From assembly GCA_001950395.1 (NCBI GenBank), contig BDLO01000001.1:1339979-1403978 (forward strand): a stretch of DNA of 64,000 nt. The letters run 5' to 3'. The notes under the pieces are model-generated. The model was not told the DNA's origin and did no database searches. It worked only from the letters and a program-made list of their open reading frames with translations. Position numbers and translations under genes: made by a program. The stretch is from Coriobacteriaceae bacterium EMTCatB1 (GTDB taxonomy: Bacteria; Actinomycetota; Coriobacteriia; Anaerosomatales; Anaerosomataceae). Numbering within the stretch: position 1 is the first letter of the stretch; every line of letters starts with the position of its first letter. Shown here in pieces: positions 27,684 through 39,680 of the stretch.

Positions 27684-29348
27684 GTGGGTGCACGACGCCG
27701 CGTTCGTAGAAAGCCGGCCGGCCGCGACAACGGTCGGGCGGTCGAGCCGGAGACGGCGAAGCCGCCGCTCAAGGCGCCGCCGGTCCCGCGAGAGGCATGC
27801 GAGCGATTGCTCGCAGCGGCGCGAGCGGACGCCGCGTGGCGGGCGCCGCTCGGAGCATTGGCGCTCGAGCTGCTCGGGCTGCACGGGACGCCGCCGGATC
27901 GATTCTGGAAGAACAAGAAGCTTCGGGACTCCTTCCTCGAAGAGTGCGAGAACGGCACCGCCTTGGTCGTCCTGGCCGCGGCGAGCCCCGACCTCGGCCA
28001 GATCCGAGCGGCTCACCCGCGTGTGGGTGTCGCCGACGTGCGCGCGATGCTGGGCGCTGTCGGTCCCATTCCCGCCTTCCTCAGGACGTACGAGGCGTAC
28101 GCGAAGGGCGAGTGCCGCAGCAAGAAGGCGTTCGACCTCGCGCTGTGTGCGCTGATGGACTCCTTCGGCGAACAGCAGACCGCGGATCAGCAGGGCGCGA
28201 CTGCATCTGGCGACGGGCTCGAGCAGCTCCGCCAAAAGATGAAAGCCGCCACGCATGAGCTGAAGCTCGTGCGAAGGGAGCTCGAGCGAGCCAAGAAGCA
28301 GGTGGCTTCGCTCACGCGCAAAGCCGAAGACCTCACTGCGAAGAAGGCCGACGCCGAGAGGCTGGCGGCGGACCTTTCCGAGAAGCTGCGCGAGGTCTCG
28401 TCGCCGCACGCCGAAGCCCGCGTCGAGAACCGGGAGCTCAAACGACAGCTTGAGGAGCTCAAACGGGGCAAGACGACGCTCGAGGAGAAGCTGAAGAGCC
28501 AGGCCGCCCTCTTCGAAGAGGAGCGCGCTGTGCTGCTGGAGCGTCTCTCCGCGTCAGAGGACGCCGCGCGGGCGTTCGAGGCGCGGGCCGAGGCGCTCGA
28601 GCAGCAGCTTCGCGATGAGCGCTCCCGCCGGGAGCAGATCGAGGCGCTCGTCGAGGAGACCGGGCTTTCCGTGCTGTTGGAGGAGCTGTCGTCGCTGGAG
28701 CGGACGATATCGACGCTCGATCAGCTCAAGCGAGGCGTCGCGGCATACCAGGAGCGCAAGCGCGAGGAAGAAGAGCGGCGGAACGAGGCGCTGCGCGAGA
28801 TCGAGGAACGCAAGCAGCAAGCCGCTGCCGCGCGCCGGAAGCAAGAGGAGATGGAGGCCGCGTGGCGCGAGCGAGAACGCCAACGCCTCGAGGAGTTGGA
28901 GCAAGCGATCTTCGGGAAGGAGGTCGCGGACGTCGTGGTGATTGACGGGCACAACATGATCCGCCGGCGGTTCGAGAAGCACGAAGAGCCAGAGCAGCGG
29001 CCCCTCCTCGTGCAGTCTGCAGAACGCCTCGCGCGACGGCTGGGGGAGCTCAATCCGGACACGCGCGTCATCCTGTGCTTCGACAGCAAGCACGGGGACA
29101 GCGTCGAGCCCCACAGCCCGAACCTCGTCGTGCGGTACTGCCATACGACGAACGGCGGCGCGGACGGAGCCATCGCCCGGATCATCGAGGAGGGGAACCC
29201 GCAGGCACGCTACCTGGTCGTCAGCACCGACTACAAGCACGTGTGGCGAGACGCGCAGGTCGCGCGCGTGTCTCGGGACGCCCTTGTCGCCACCATCGAG
29301 ATCGAGAGGTTCGTCGAATACATGGAGGCGATCGACCGAACGCAGTAG
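27684..29348 (+). CDS. Coiled-coil protein with C-terminal NYN (PIN-like) nuclease domain
   Basis: The 554-residue protein has a basic N-terminus, a helical domain (residues 30-160), a very long coiled coil (about 190-415) and an NYN/YacP-like nuclease domain at the end. The acidic residues expected of PIN-fold nucleases are visible: VVIDGHNMI, VILCFDSKHGD, GGADGAIARI and VVSTDYKH. YacP/Rae1-type relatives cleave mRNA at the ribosome, so an RNase role is likely. The coiled coil would make an oligomer or tether. The GTG at 27684 with AAGGGGG upstream was chosen over an earlier in-frame start. It diverges from the oxidase gene. This is an unusual architecture. Confidence 0.82.
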   Translation: MGARRRVRRKPAGRDNGRAVEPETAKPPLKAPPVPREACERLLAAARADAAWRAPLGALALELLGLHGTPPDRFWKNKKLRDSFLEECENGTALVVLAAASPDLGQIRAAHPRVGVADVRAMLGAVGPIPAFLRTYEAYAKGECRSKKAFDLALCALMDSFGEQQTADQQGATASGDGLEQLRQKMKAATHELKLVRRELERAKKQVASLTRKAEDLTAKKADAERLAADLSEKLREVSSPHAEARVENRELKRQLEELKRGKTTLEEKLKSQAALFEEERAVLLERLSASEDAARAFEARAEALEQQLRDERSRREQIEALVEETGLSVLLEELSSLERTISTLDQLKRGVAAYQERKREEEERRNEALREIEERKQQAAAARRKQEEMEAAWRERERQRLEELEQAIFGKEVADVVVIDGHNMIRRRFEKHEEPEQRPLLVQSAERLARRLGELNPDTRVILCFDSKHGDSVEPHSPNLVVRYCHTTNGGADGAIARIIEEGNPQARYLVVSTDYKHVWRDAQVARVSRDALVATIEIERFVEYMEAIDRTQ

Positions 29349-29401
29349 CGGGCCCCGTGGTACGCTTGTCTCGCACAGCCCTCGGACAAGAGGAGGCCGC
29401 C

Positions 29402-30190
29402 ATGCGGGCCACGCGCGTCGCTTCCGTGCTTCTCTCCCTCGCTGTCGTCCTGGCGCTGACCGCTGCGTGCGGGGGTGGTGGCAGCGGCGCAGGCACGAGC
29501 TCGCCTGGGGGCTCCAGCGCCGGCGACTACAAGGAGATCGACTCGCCCGAGGGGCTGAAGGCGGCGCTCGAACGCGACAATCCGGGCGCTGACTGGCTCG
29601 GCGACATCACCGACGTCACCCTCGAGACCTACCTCGGGGCCCCGGTCTTCGTCATCCACACCGGCTGGAAGCTGATCGGGCAGACCGACCCCGCAGTCTT
29701 CGACGAGGCGAACCGCAAGCAGCAGGCGATCAGCGAGGCACTGGGCGCGTACGACAGCTTCAAGCCCGCACCGAACGTGGCGCTGCTGAACGGCGACAAG
29801 ACCCTGACCCCGCTGTACAGCAGCGGCGGCAAGACGATGGCCGAGGCGTTCGCGCTGCCGCCCGCGCCCACCACGCCCGAAGAGATGAAGGCGTGGCTCG
29901 CGAAGGTCTACGGCCCCGGCGGCCTTGTGAAGCTGGGGCCCGACGAGGACTGGTACGACGCCATCAACTCGATCTCGGTGGACACGGGCTCCGGCGGCAC
30001 GCGCCTGGTCGTCACCACGTCGCTGCCGTCGTGGAACGGCGACGTGCGCGCCTCGCTCATCGAGATGGCGCTCGCGACGACGGGCTCGCCGCTCCTCGAG
30101 AACTACTGGATCAGCGCGAAGGACGGCTCCGGCGCGGCAGGCTCCTCAGGCGTGATGGAGCCCGGCTCCGGCGGGTTCCAGTACCCGTAG
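29402..30190 (+). CDS. Lipoprotein, 3' end duplicated at the defence island border
   Basis: The 262-residue lipoprotein (lipobox LTAAC, then a Gly/Ser linker) has a mixed alpha/beta body of unknown family (DWLGDITDVTLETYLGAPVF, VVTTSLPSWNGDVRASLIEM) and a Gly/Ser-rich tail ending EPGSGGFQYP. GAGGAGG precedes the ATG. Its last 11 codons including the stop fall inside a 98-bp sequence repeated at 43311-43408, on the far side of the defence island. The gene end is therefore intact here, and a second copy of its 3' end lies 13 kb away. Confidence 0.82.
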   Translation: MRATRVASVLLSLAVVLALTAACGGGGSGAGTSSPGGSSAGDYKEIDSPEGLKAALERDNPGADWLGDITDVTLETYLGAPVFVIHTGWKLIGQTDPAVFDEANRKQQAISEALGAYDSFKPAPNVALLNGDKTLTPLYSSGGKTMAEAFALPPAPTTPEEMKAWLAKVYGPGGLVKLGPDEDWYDAINSISVDTGSGGTRLVVTTSLPSWNGDVRASLIEMALATTGSPLLENYWISAKDGSGAAGSSGVMEPGSGGFQYP

Positions 30191-30255
30191 CCAGCGGCGG
30201 GAGCCGCGCTCGCGCTGCACCGCGGCGTGCGGCACCCTACTCCGTCTCGAAGCCG
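30158..30255. repeat. Left copy of 98-bp direct repeat flanking the defence island
   Basis: Bases 30158-30255 match 43311-43408 at 97 of 98 positions; the only difference is A at 30234 against G at 43387. The left copy covers the last 11 codons and stop of the lipoprotein gene, the short gap, and the last five codons plus stop of the DUF499 gene. Direct repeats that restore the end of a host gene are typical attachment sites of integrating elements, but no integrase gene lies between the copies. Confidence 0.92.
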
Positions 30256-33200
30256 TGATCGCTGAACTTGAGCGTGTTCGCGTTCTCGGAGACCGTGCGC
30301 TGCACGTCTTCGGGTATCCCTCCCGGCACCTCGACCTCGATGTCCAGCTCGACGCGCGCCACGGCTCCTGGCAGGGTTGTCAGGTGTTTGAGCACGTGAT
30401 CCGCCACCGTGGACACACTGCCAGCCGGCGTGAGGGGATCGATCGAGACCGTCGCGTGGAACCGCCTGGGCAACGGCGCACCTGCGGGCGCCCCGGGCCT
30501 GCTTTCGTCGGCGGGCGCCGTCGCTGTGCCAGCACCCCAAAGAGCGTTTTGCTCGCCGGCACCCGGCTGGCTCACCAACGGCACCTCGATGCCTCGGCCG
30601 ACCCGCGCAGCCACTTCCGGCTTCACGACGTGTCCGCTGTCCATGATGCTCACGGTCTCGCTTGCATGAACGCCCCGGTAGTCGCCGCTTGTCTCGTCGA
30701 ACGCCTCGGCGTACGCGAAGGTCTCGTTCGCCCAGTTCAGCGATCGCACGCCGTCTTGCACCGCTTCGAACAGAACGTTCCGGTCTCGCAGCCTCGGGAG
30801 GTAGAGGTACTGAGCGAAGAGCTCTGCGAGTTCTCGCACCTGGATGCCGTCGCCCTTCCACAGCGGGATCCGGTCGAGCCACATGCGAAGCACCGTGCCC
30901 GCCATGCGCGTCACCAGCTGCTCCTCGCGCGCGAGCTTGTCTGAGATCCGCTGCGCCATCTGATTATCGCCTGACACCTTGATCTGCTGCCACTCGATGT
31001 CGCCACGCGGATCCGGCTGAGTCGGCACGAGCACCCATTGCCACGCTTCGATGAGTCGATGCCGCACCGTCTCAGCGAGGTCTCTCGTACGCGATTCCAC
31101 CTGCCGCAGCTCTGCGGCCCCCAGGTTCAACTCCTCCGCATCCTGCTGGATAGCCTCCCATGCCAGCCGCAGCCGAACGGCCGACTCAACGGGCTCAAGA
31201 AGCGAGCGGTCGGGAGCGGCGAACACAAGCACGTTGCGGTAGCGTCTGGGTGAGGTGCCGCGATTCGCGAGGATTTCCATAGCGCGAGCGCGCGCCTCCG
31301 AGGACTCGGTCTTCGCCGAATGAGGATGCGCTGGGCCCAGCACCACCAGACGCACGTCGGTTTCGTCCGGGACGTCGCCCGTCGACTCGGGAGCGACGTG
31401 CACGCCGTGGAAGTCGCCTCGCTGAGCGAACACGCTCTTGAGCTCCTTGATGATCGCGGCCTGGACGTCCGCGGGCTTGAGCGCGTCGGCGCGATCCTGC
31501 GCGAGCCGGTTCAGCGTCGGCCGGACTGTGAAGTAGTACCGGGACCCGTCGGTCGCCAGATACATCGCCTTGTCCGCAAGACGACGCAGAGCATCGCCGA
31601 AGACGGCAGGGCTCTCGCCCGGCTGGACGCAGCCGAGCTTGACGCGCTTGTCGTCCAGGCCGGGATGCTTCATCCCCACCGTCGGCGCCGAGCCGAGGTA
31701 GATGGTGCGCGCGACCCGGCGACAGGCCGAAAAGCGCCCAAGGCCCGGGTTCTCCTGGTCGAGCTTCACCGGCAGCGCGTTGGGGCCGTCCACGTCTCGC
31801 TCGATGATCGGCTTCCAGTTGTCTTCCAGGTAGCGCGTGAGCTCGTTGAGCACGCTTTCGACGTGGATCGGCACCGTCCCCGGCATCACGAGGAGGCTGG
31901 AGTCCTCGCCGACCCAGAGCGCATGCACCACCGCCGCCATGAGGCGCAACACCCCACGGGTGCGCTGGAAGCGTTCGAGCGACGACCAGTCCGAGTACAG
32001 CCGATCGAACAGCTCGGGGTGGATCGGGTACGCGATCTCCATGCGCCGGCGGTAGTCGGCCTCCCGGCACTCGCTCGGGAATTCGTCGCGTTGCGCCGCG
32101 TACAGGTCCATGAACGCGCCGATCACGGCATCCCGCTTCTTGAACGCTTCGGGATCGGTCATGTCCTCGAACAGGCGCCGGCGGACGATCTCGAAGCTCT
32201 CTTCCGCGGTCGCAGGTCGCCACGGCGACTGCGTCCGCCCGATCACGTTCTTGAGCCGCCTGAGCGCCTCGTAGCCGCCTTCGCCGCCGATCTCGGCAGC
32301 GCTTGCCGAGGACACGCCCTCCACGTCACGCACAGCATCTGAAGCCGGGATGGATACCACCAGCAGCGCGCCGGGCGTCGCCTTCACCGCTTCGGTGAGC
32401 GCCTGGGCGAAGGTGAAGTGCGTGTCGAACGTGCCCGCGGGCAGACTCGCGTTGCCGTACAACTGACGAGCGTACGCGACCCACTCATCGATCAGGATCA
32501 CGCACGGCGCATACCGCCTGAGCACCTCCGTAAGCGCGACCCCGGGGTTCGTGGCGGTCAAATCGGCTTCGGCAACCATCGCGTACCCCTCAGCGCCGCC
32601 CAGCTGCCAGGCGATCTCGCCCCACAGCGTGCGCACGACGGTGCCGTCGGGCTTCGTGGACGGCTGGCCCGGCGAGATGGCTGTGCCGACGATGACCGCT
32701 CGGCGCACGCCCGCCGGCCGTTCGATCCCCTTCTCTCCGAGCAGCTCGTGCACGCCGAGCAGCTTTTCCACTGGCGCGTCCGAGAACAGGTGGTACAGTG
32801 CGAGCAACGAGTGCGTCTTGCCGCCGCCGAAGTTCGTCTGCAGCTCGATGATCGGGTCGCCGCCGGTGCCGGACAGGCGCTCCGCCGCGCGGACGAGCAG
32901 CGACTTGAGCCCCTCGGTGAGGTACGTGCGGCGGAAGAACTCGACGGGGTCGCGGTACTCGTCCGCCCCTTCGCCGCGATGGACCTGCGCGAGATCGGCG
33001 GCGAACTCCGCAGACTGATACCGACCGGTGGCGACGTCGTGGTGCGGCTTGACGACGAGGCGCCATGAGGTGAGACCGGCGGCAGGCATGCCCTCGATCG
33101 CCGTCTGCACCGCCTTCTGCTTCTCGCGACGCGCCTGCTCTTCGTAACGGAGGCGGAGCACCTCCTGCTTCATCCGATCGAGTTCGGCCTGCTCCGGAGC

Positions 33201-33557
33201 GGAGACCGCCGCCAAGAGCCGCTGCATGCTGTCGAGCGCGCGGTAAGCATCGTCCGTGGAGAAGGCCTCGTTGTGGGCCCAGCGGTTGCGCACGTCCCGA
33301 AGCTCGCTCACGAGCGAACGTTCGGCGTGGCCGAGCACCTTGCCGAAAACCGGATTCCAGTAGTCCCACATCGCCTTCAGCAAGACGTACGCATCCCGGA
33401 ATTCGGCTTCGGAGGAGCCTTCTTTGCCCTGCACGTCGATGCGGTCGTACCAGTCAGGGCCCGCCGTCGCTGACATCTCGCGCAAGAAGAACGGGCGCAG
33501 TCCCTGCGCCAGGAGCTCAAGCCCCCTGCCTACCCTGTCGCGGTTCGAAAGCGCCAT
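30237..33557 (-). CDS. DUF499 defence ATPase with N-terminal Swt1/HEPN-like domain
   Basis: The 1106-residue protein starts with a helical Swt1-type HEPN-like region (RVGRGLELLAQGLRPFFLRE, RNRWAHNEAFSTDDAYRALD). It continues into the DUF499 AAA-like ATPase with Walker A in QTNFGGGKTHSLLALYH (about residue 242) and Walker B in CVILIDEWVAY (about 355). Such ATPases accompany DUF1156 methylases in predicted phage-defence loci. The ATG at 33557 begins the conserved N-terminus; AAGGAG is 11 bases away, and longer starts lack better sites. The last five codons lie inside the left 98-bp repeat, so its end comes from shared border DNA. It is the last gene of the island in transcription order. Confidence 0.85.
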   Translation of the reverse strand: MALSNRDRVGRGLELLAQGLRPFFLREMSATAGPDWYDRIDVQGKEGSSEAEFRDAYVLLKAMWDYWNPVFGKVLGHAERSLVSELRDVRNRWAHNEAFSTDDAYRALDSMQRLLAAVSAPEQAELDRMKQEVLRLRYEEQARREKQKAVQTAIEGMPAAGLTSWRLVVKPHHDVATGRYQSAEFAADLAQVHRGEGADEYRDPVEFFRRTYLTEGLKSLLVRAAERLSGTGGDPIIELQTNFGGGKTHSLLALYHLFSDAPVEKLLGVHELLGEKGIERPAGVRRAVIVGTAISPGQPSTKPDGTVVRTLWGEIAWQLGGAEGYAMVAEADLTATNPGVALTEVLRRYAPCVILIDEWVAYARQLYGNASLPAGTFDTHFTFAQALTEAVKATPGALLVVSIPASDAVRDVEGVSSASAAEIGGEGGYEALRRLKNVIGRTQSPWRPATAEESFEIVRRRLFEDMTDPEAFKKRDAVIGAFMDLYAAQRDEFPSECREADYRRRMEIAYPIHPELFDRLYSDWSSLERFQRTRGVLRLMAAVVHALWVGEDSSLLVMPGTVPIHVESVLNELTRYLEDNWKPIIERDVDGPNALPVKLDQENPGLGRFSACRRVARTIYLGSAPTVGMKHPGLDDKRVKLGCVQPGESPAVFGDALRRLADKAMYLATDGSRYYFTVRPTLNRLAQDRADALKPADVQAAIIKELKSVFAQRGDFHGVHVAPESTGDVPDETDVRLVVLGPAHPHSAKTESSEARARAMEILANRGTSPRRYRNVLVFAAPDRSLLEPVESAVRLRLAWEAIQQDAEELNLGAAELRQVESRTRDLAETVRHRLIEAWQWVLVPTQPDPRGDIEWQQIKVSGDNQMAQRISDKLAREEQLVTRMAGTVLRMWLDRIPLWKGDGIQVRELAELFAQYLYLPRLRDRNVLFEAVQDGVRSLNWANETFAYAEAFDETSGDYRGVHASETVSIMDSGHVVKPEVAARVGRGIEVPLVSQPGAGEQNALWGAGTATAPADESRPGAPAGAPLPRRFHATVSIDPLTPAGSVSTVADHVLKHLTTLPGAVARVELDIEVEVPGGIPEDVQRTVSENANTLKFSDHGFETE

Positions 33558-33654
33558 CTCGACTTCGACTCCTTCCAGCATCCCAGAAATGCGGCCCCTC
33601 ACCTATCGATCCATAGCCGCCCTCATCGGCGCGCCGCAGACGGTCACCGGCTTG

Positions 33655-34113
33655 TCACTGCTGCCCGCCGGCGTGCTTACTTGCGTCCTCCGATGAAGCG
33701 GCCGCCTTGGCGAACGTGTCCACGAGGTTTATCGGGGGGATGAGGAACTGCCCCCAACGGGCGAGAGCGGTCGTTTGCGCGACCTGCGCCCGCAATAGAC
33801 CCAGCAAGATCGCAGAGCCGTTGTGGAGCACATAGCGGGCGGCATCTGCTTCATCAAGACTCTCGGTGATAGTGAACAAGCCGCGCCCAACGATGCGGCC
33901 CTTGTACGGCGCAGAATTGGCCTTCGCCGGCTTGAAGCGGACGTCGAGGACGATCTGGTGATGTCGATCGTCGTCGATCTTCCTCAAGTACTGCGGTTGT
34001 ACGTCTATGTCGACATCGATGTCCCCGCGCTTGCGCCTGAAGCCAGCGACTGCGACGACTTCGAGCCGGTCGATGAGGAAGACATCAAGCCGCAGCGGCG
34101 CAGTCGTGGCCAC
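33655..34113 (-). CDS. SecB-like chaperone of a toxin-antitoxin-chaperone module
   Basis: The 152-residue protein has the SecB fold pattern: beta strands in the first half (VVAVAGFRRKRGDIDVDIDV, HHQIVLDVRFKP), then GRGLFTITESLDE, and the helical signature YVLHNGSAILLGLLRAQVAQ, TTALARWGQFLIPPINL. Most SecB proteins are proteobacterial. In actinobacteria and elsewhere, solitary SecB-like proteins control toxin-antitoxin pairs by holding the antitoxin (TAC systems, as with Rv1957 of Mycobacterium tuberculosis). It directly follows and overlaps (29 bases) the MqsA-like gene, which supports that role. The GTG start at 34113 has only a weak ribosome site, consistent with coupling. Confidence 0.78.
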   Translation of the reverse strand: MATTAPLRLDVFLIDRLEVVAVAGFRRKRGDIDVDIDVQPQYLRKIDDDRHHQIVLDVRFKPAKANSAPYKGRIVGRGLFTITESLDEADAARYVLHNGSAILLGLLRAQVAQTTALARWGQFLIPPINLVDTFAKAAASSEDASKHAGGQQ

Positions 34114-34627
34114 CCGTCGTCACCACCCTCAGATGAGCGCCCCGTACTGGCTGACGCTCCCAATCCCCGCCGAGAGGATCATCGCCCCGCCACGAAGACG
34201 CGCCCCTACCCGCGTCGTACAACGCTCCGCTTCGAAGCTCGGCAACGAGCTCGGGGTGCGCCGCGATCAGACGCATGAGACGGTCGGCGGTAGCGCTTTG
34301 GAACACCGTGCCTTTCTCCCACCGCACCACCGTCTTGGGGCCGACGCCGAGCAGCTTCTCCAAGTCTGCCTGAGAGAGCGCCAGCGAGTGACGAAGAGAC
34401 CGGATCTCTTCAGGCGTGAGCAGCCCTCGCGTCGTCCTGACTCGACGAACCGCCTCCTTCTGGAGCAGCTCAGCGGCATCGAGCGACAGGTACTCTTCGC
34501 CGCACGAAGCGCACACGGCGTGCTCGATGCCGGGGACGCGTACGAGCTCGCCGCGCACCTCGATCTCGATAGGTGCCGTGGAGAGGACGACCTCCCCGCC
34601 ACACTCAGCACACTTCTTCGGATACAT
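34085..34627 (-). CDS. mqsA: MqsA-family antitoxin with zinc ribbon and HTH
   Basis: The 180-residue protein begins with a zinc-binding region (MYPKKCAECGGE and HAVCASCGEEYLSLDA: CxxC...CxxC). It is followed by an Xre-type helix-turn-helix (EEIRSLRHSLALSQADLEKL, then LGVGPKTVVRWEKG), the MqsA layout in which the N-terminus neutralises the toxin and the HTH represses the operon. A C-terminal extension of about 40 residues beyond the HTH could be the chaperone-addiction tail seen in TAC antitoxins. GAGG lies 10 bases before the ATG at 34627. The gene starts 22 bases after the toxin stop. Confidence 0.85.
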   Translation of the reverse strand: MYPKKCAECGGEVVLSTAPIEIEVRGELVRVPGIEHAVCASCGEEYLSLDAAELLQKEAVRRVRTTRGLLTPEEIRSLRHSLALSQADLEKLLGVGPKTVVRWEKGTVFQSATADRLMRLIAAHPELVAELRSGALYDAGRGASSWRGDDPLGGDWERQPVRGAHLRVVTTGGHDCAAAA

Positions 34628-34649
34628 CGCACTCGCCTCTCTATACCGT

Positions 34650-34955
34650 CTAATGGACGGCGCCGTCCCAACAACACGACCAGACGTCAACCACAAGCTG
34701 GTCCTCGTCGACCCAGAACTTCAAGTACCACTCCTCCTCGAGCTCGACCAGGTAGACATCGGCAGTCTCGTCATTCTTCAGCACGCACGACTTCACGTAA
34801 CGGCCAGCCGACTCAAGGCTCGAAAGCACTTCGACGAGCGTCTCTTTCACGTCATAGTCGTGATTCGCGAGCCATCGGGCGACGTGCTTGGTGGCCGTGA
34901 CCTTGCCTTCGCGCGCAAGCCGAACGACCTCCCTTGGATCGTAGCGAGCCGCCAT
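34650..34955 (-). CDS. mqsR: MqsR-family mRNA-interferase toxin
   Basis: The 101-residue protein resembles MqsR: EVVRLAREGKVTATKHVARW, a central helix, and the C-terminal strands ADVYLVELEEEWYLKFWVDE followed by DQLVVDVWSCCW, corresponding to the QVYLKITV and LIVSF core of the family. MqsR cuts mRNA at GCU-type sites when not bound by MqsA. Toxin-first gene order is also as in mqsRA. The ATG at 34955 has GGGAG five bases upstream and is preferred over a GTG at 34970. A palindromic operator lies just ahead. Family assignment is by motif pattern and context; overall similarity is modest. Confidence 0.75.
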   Translation of the reverse strand: MAARYDPREVVRLAREGKVTATKHVARWLANHDYDVKETLVEVLSSLESAGRYVKSCVLKNDETADVYLVELEEEWYLKFWVDEDQLVVDVWSCCWDGAVH

Positions 34956-34978
34956 CCGTACTCCCGCCACTCACGTAA

Positions 34979-34995
34979 GGTAGCACGATGCTACC
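34979..34995. promoter_or_regulatory. Palindromic operator in the toxin-antitoxin promoter
   Basis: The perfect inverted repeat GGTAGCA-CGA-TGCTACC lies 24-40 bases before the toxin ATG. On the minus strand it fills the spacer between a possible -35 (TTGCGC) and -10 (TACCTT) 17 bases apart. Binding of the antitoxin HTH there would shut off the operon, the usual autoregulation of toxin-antitoxin genes. Confidence 0.72.
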
Positions 34996-35035
34996 ATCGG
35001 CGCAACACTCGTCCTGTGTGTGCGCCCTCCATCCC

Positions 35036-37821
<2,786 letters not shown>

Positions 37822-37825
<4 letters not shown>

Positions 37826-39663
37826 AGGTCCTCCATGAACTCGGCTTCGGACTCGTCTTCGAAGTCAGTGACGCCGTTCGGTTCCTCGGCAACCGCTTCT
37901 TGCAGCACGGGCTTTCCTAAAGCGCGCTCGATGAGCGAAAGCATCGCCTGCTTGCGCGCCTCGAAGAACCCGTGGAAATCGTCGGTTCGCATGGCGCGAG
38001 CGTCCACCAGGTGCGAGGCGAGCAGCTCGTCCATCCGCTCGGGCGAGATGTCAGCATCCCTCTCCATCCTCGGCAAGTACACGCTCGGTGCGCTGCCGCC
38101 GATCATGCGGTTCGTGCGAGCCGTGAGGACGGCCTTGTTCACGATGCTGTCGCACACGCCGGGCTCGATGCCGTTGGCGCGGCACCACGCCTGCGGGAAG
38201 AGGTGGTGGATGTCCACGCTCTCGTCGAAGTAGCTGTGGAGCTCGATCTTGGCACCGGTGCGGAGGTCGAGCGAGCCCTCGGCGAGCAGCAAGGCCGACA
38301 AGCCCTTGTACGCAGCGCTCTGACGCGTGCGCATCGTGAGAAGGCGCCCGGGGCTGAACATCGCATCCTTGACGGTCGTGGGCTCGTCGCCGCCGCGGAT
38401 CCAGGCGACGACCTCCGGCAGGTCCTTCGCGAACCGCGACTCGATCGTGCCGCCATAGAGCTCGCCGAACACGCCCGACCAGAACCAACGGGCGATCTTG
38501 CGACGCGCGCCATCGGTGTCCGCCTCGTGGCCTAGCTCGGCGAAGATGGCCGCCATCGGCACGAACTGCGTGCGGTACGGCACGTCGCGGGCGTCGTAGA
38601 TGTGCTGCTCGTGCATGAACAGCGCACACCGCACGTACGCTTCCTGCACCTTGTCGGCCCACGCTTGGTAGTCGTCGAGCCGGAGCTTGAGCATGTCCTT
38701 GCGCTTGCAGCCGACGCCTGGAGCCGAGTTCTCGGGCACGTCGGCAGCCAGCGCGTCCTTGCGCCGGTGGTACGAGGTGAGCAGCGTGATGCTCTGGATG
38801 AAGTCGGTTCCTTCGATCTTCGACAGCACACGGTGCTTCTTGAGCTCCCCGAACCGCTTCTGCCAGTCGTTGCGCAACCGGAAGTTGTCGATTGCGAAGG
38901 TGGCGGTCAGAAGCTCGAAGACCGTGAGCACGACGCCGCCGGTGTTCACCTTCTCGAAGACCTGGCAGACCGCCTCTTTCGGCGTCTCCTTCGTGAGCAC
39001 GATCGCCGGCACCTGGTACTGCTTGAACCGCTCGATGACCTCCGCTTCGAACTCGTCGAACTGCCGAATCTTCTCAGGATCGTAGCCGTGATGCTTCTGG
39101 TAGTCGCGTCTCCACGCGGCGACGTCGAACACTTCCGATACTGGGAACGCGCCCAGCTCGAACTCCGCTTCGCGGGTGGACAGATCGACGATCGGCTGGC
39201 CGCGGAAATCCCTCAGCACGCGGTCCTCAGGCACGCCGAAGATCGCCTCTTCGCGATCCACCGAATCGTCGAGGCACTTCGCGATGTCGAGGTAGTAGTA
39301 GCGGCGGATGGGCTTCTTCTTCGCGTCTTTGGTGGGCACAGGCCGACCCGACTTGATGGACAGGAAGAGCGATGTCAGCCGCTGCTGCCCGTCCAAGACG
39401 AGCTGCTCAGGCCGGGTCCCTTCGGGGAAGATCGCACCTTCCAGCGCGATAGGGCGGAACTGCTGGTGATCGTCCGTCTCCAGCATCATGATGGCGCCCA
39501 CCGGATACGACATCGAGACGCTCGCGAGAAGCCCGATGATGTGCTCTTCATCCCAAACCCATTCGCGCTGGAAATCCGGCAGCTGTATTCGCCCGTCGGA
39601 GACCCTCTGCAGGAGGTCCGACAAGAGGTAGTCCGGGCTTTGGAACTGTTTGATAGCGCCCAT
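37822..39663 (-). CDS. DUF262-HNH (GmrSD-like) protein
   Basis: The 613-residue protein has an N-terminal DUF262 ParB/Srx-like domain with LVLDGQQRLTSLFL (about residue 89) and the conserved VFEKVNTGG segment. A C-terminal HNH-like region of the DUF1524 sort reads VDIHHLFPQAWCRANG (about 486), with Asn residues in SIVNKAVLTARTNRMIGG. This is the single-chain form of GmrSD, known for NTP-dependent cleavage of modified phage DNA. Here it lies inside the operon and shares overlapping codons with the methylase gene, so it may be the nuclease effector. GAAAGGA precedes the ATG, 17 bases after the helicase stop. Confidence 0.86.
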
Positions 39664-39680
39664 TCGGTTCCTTTCGTTCG

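Noticed and set aside
34655-34668. Perfect 14-bp palindrome in the toxin gene end as a second operator
   Set aside because: It lies inside the toxin coding end and has the GC pattern expected by chance here. The palindrome at 34979 in the promoter is the better operator.
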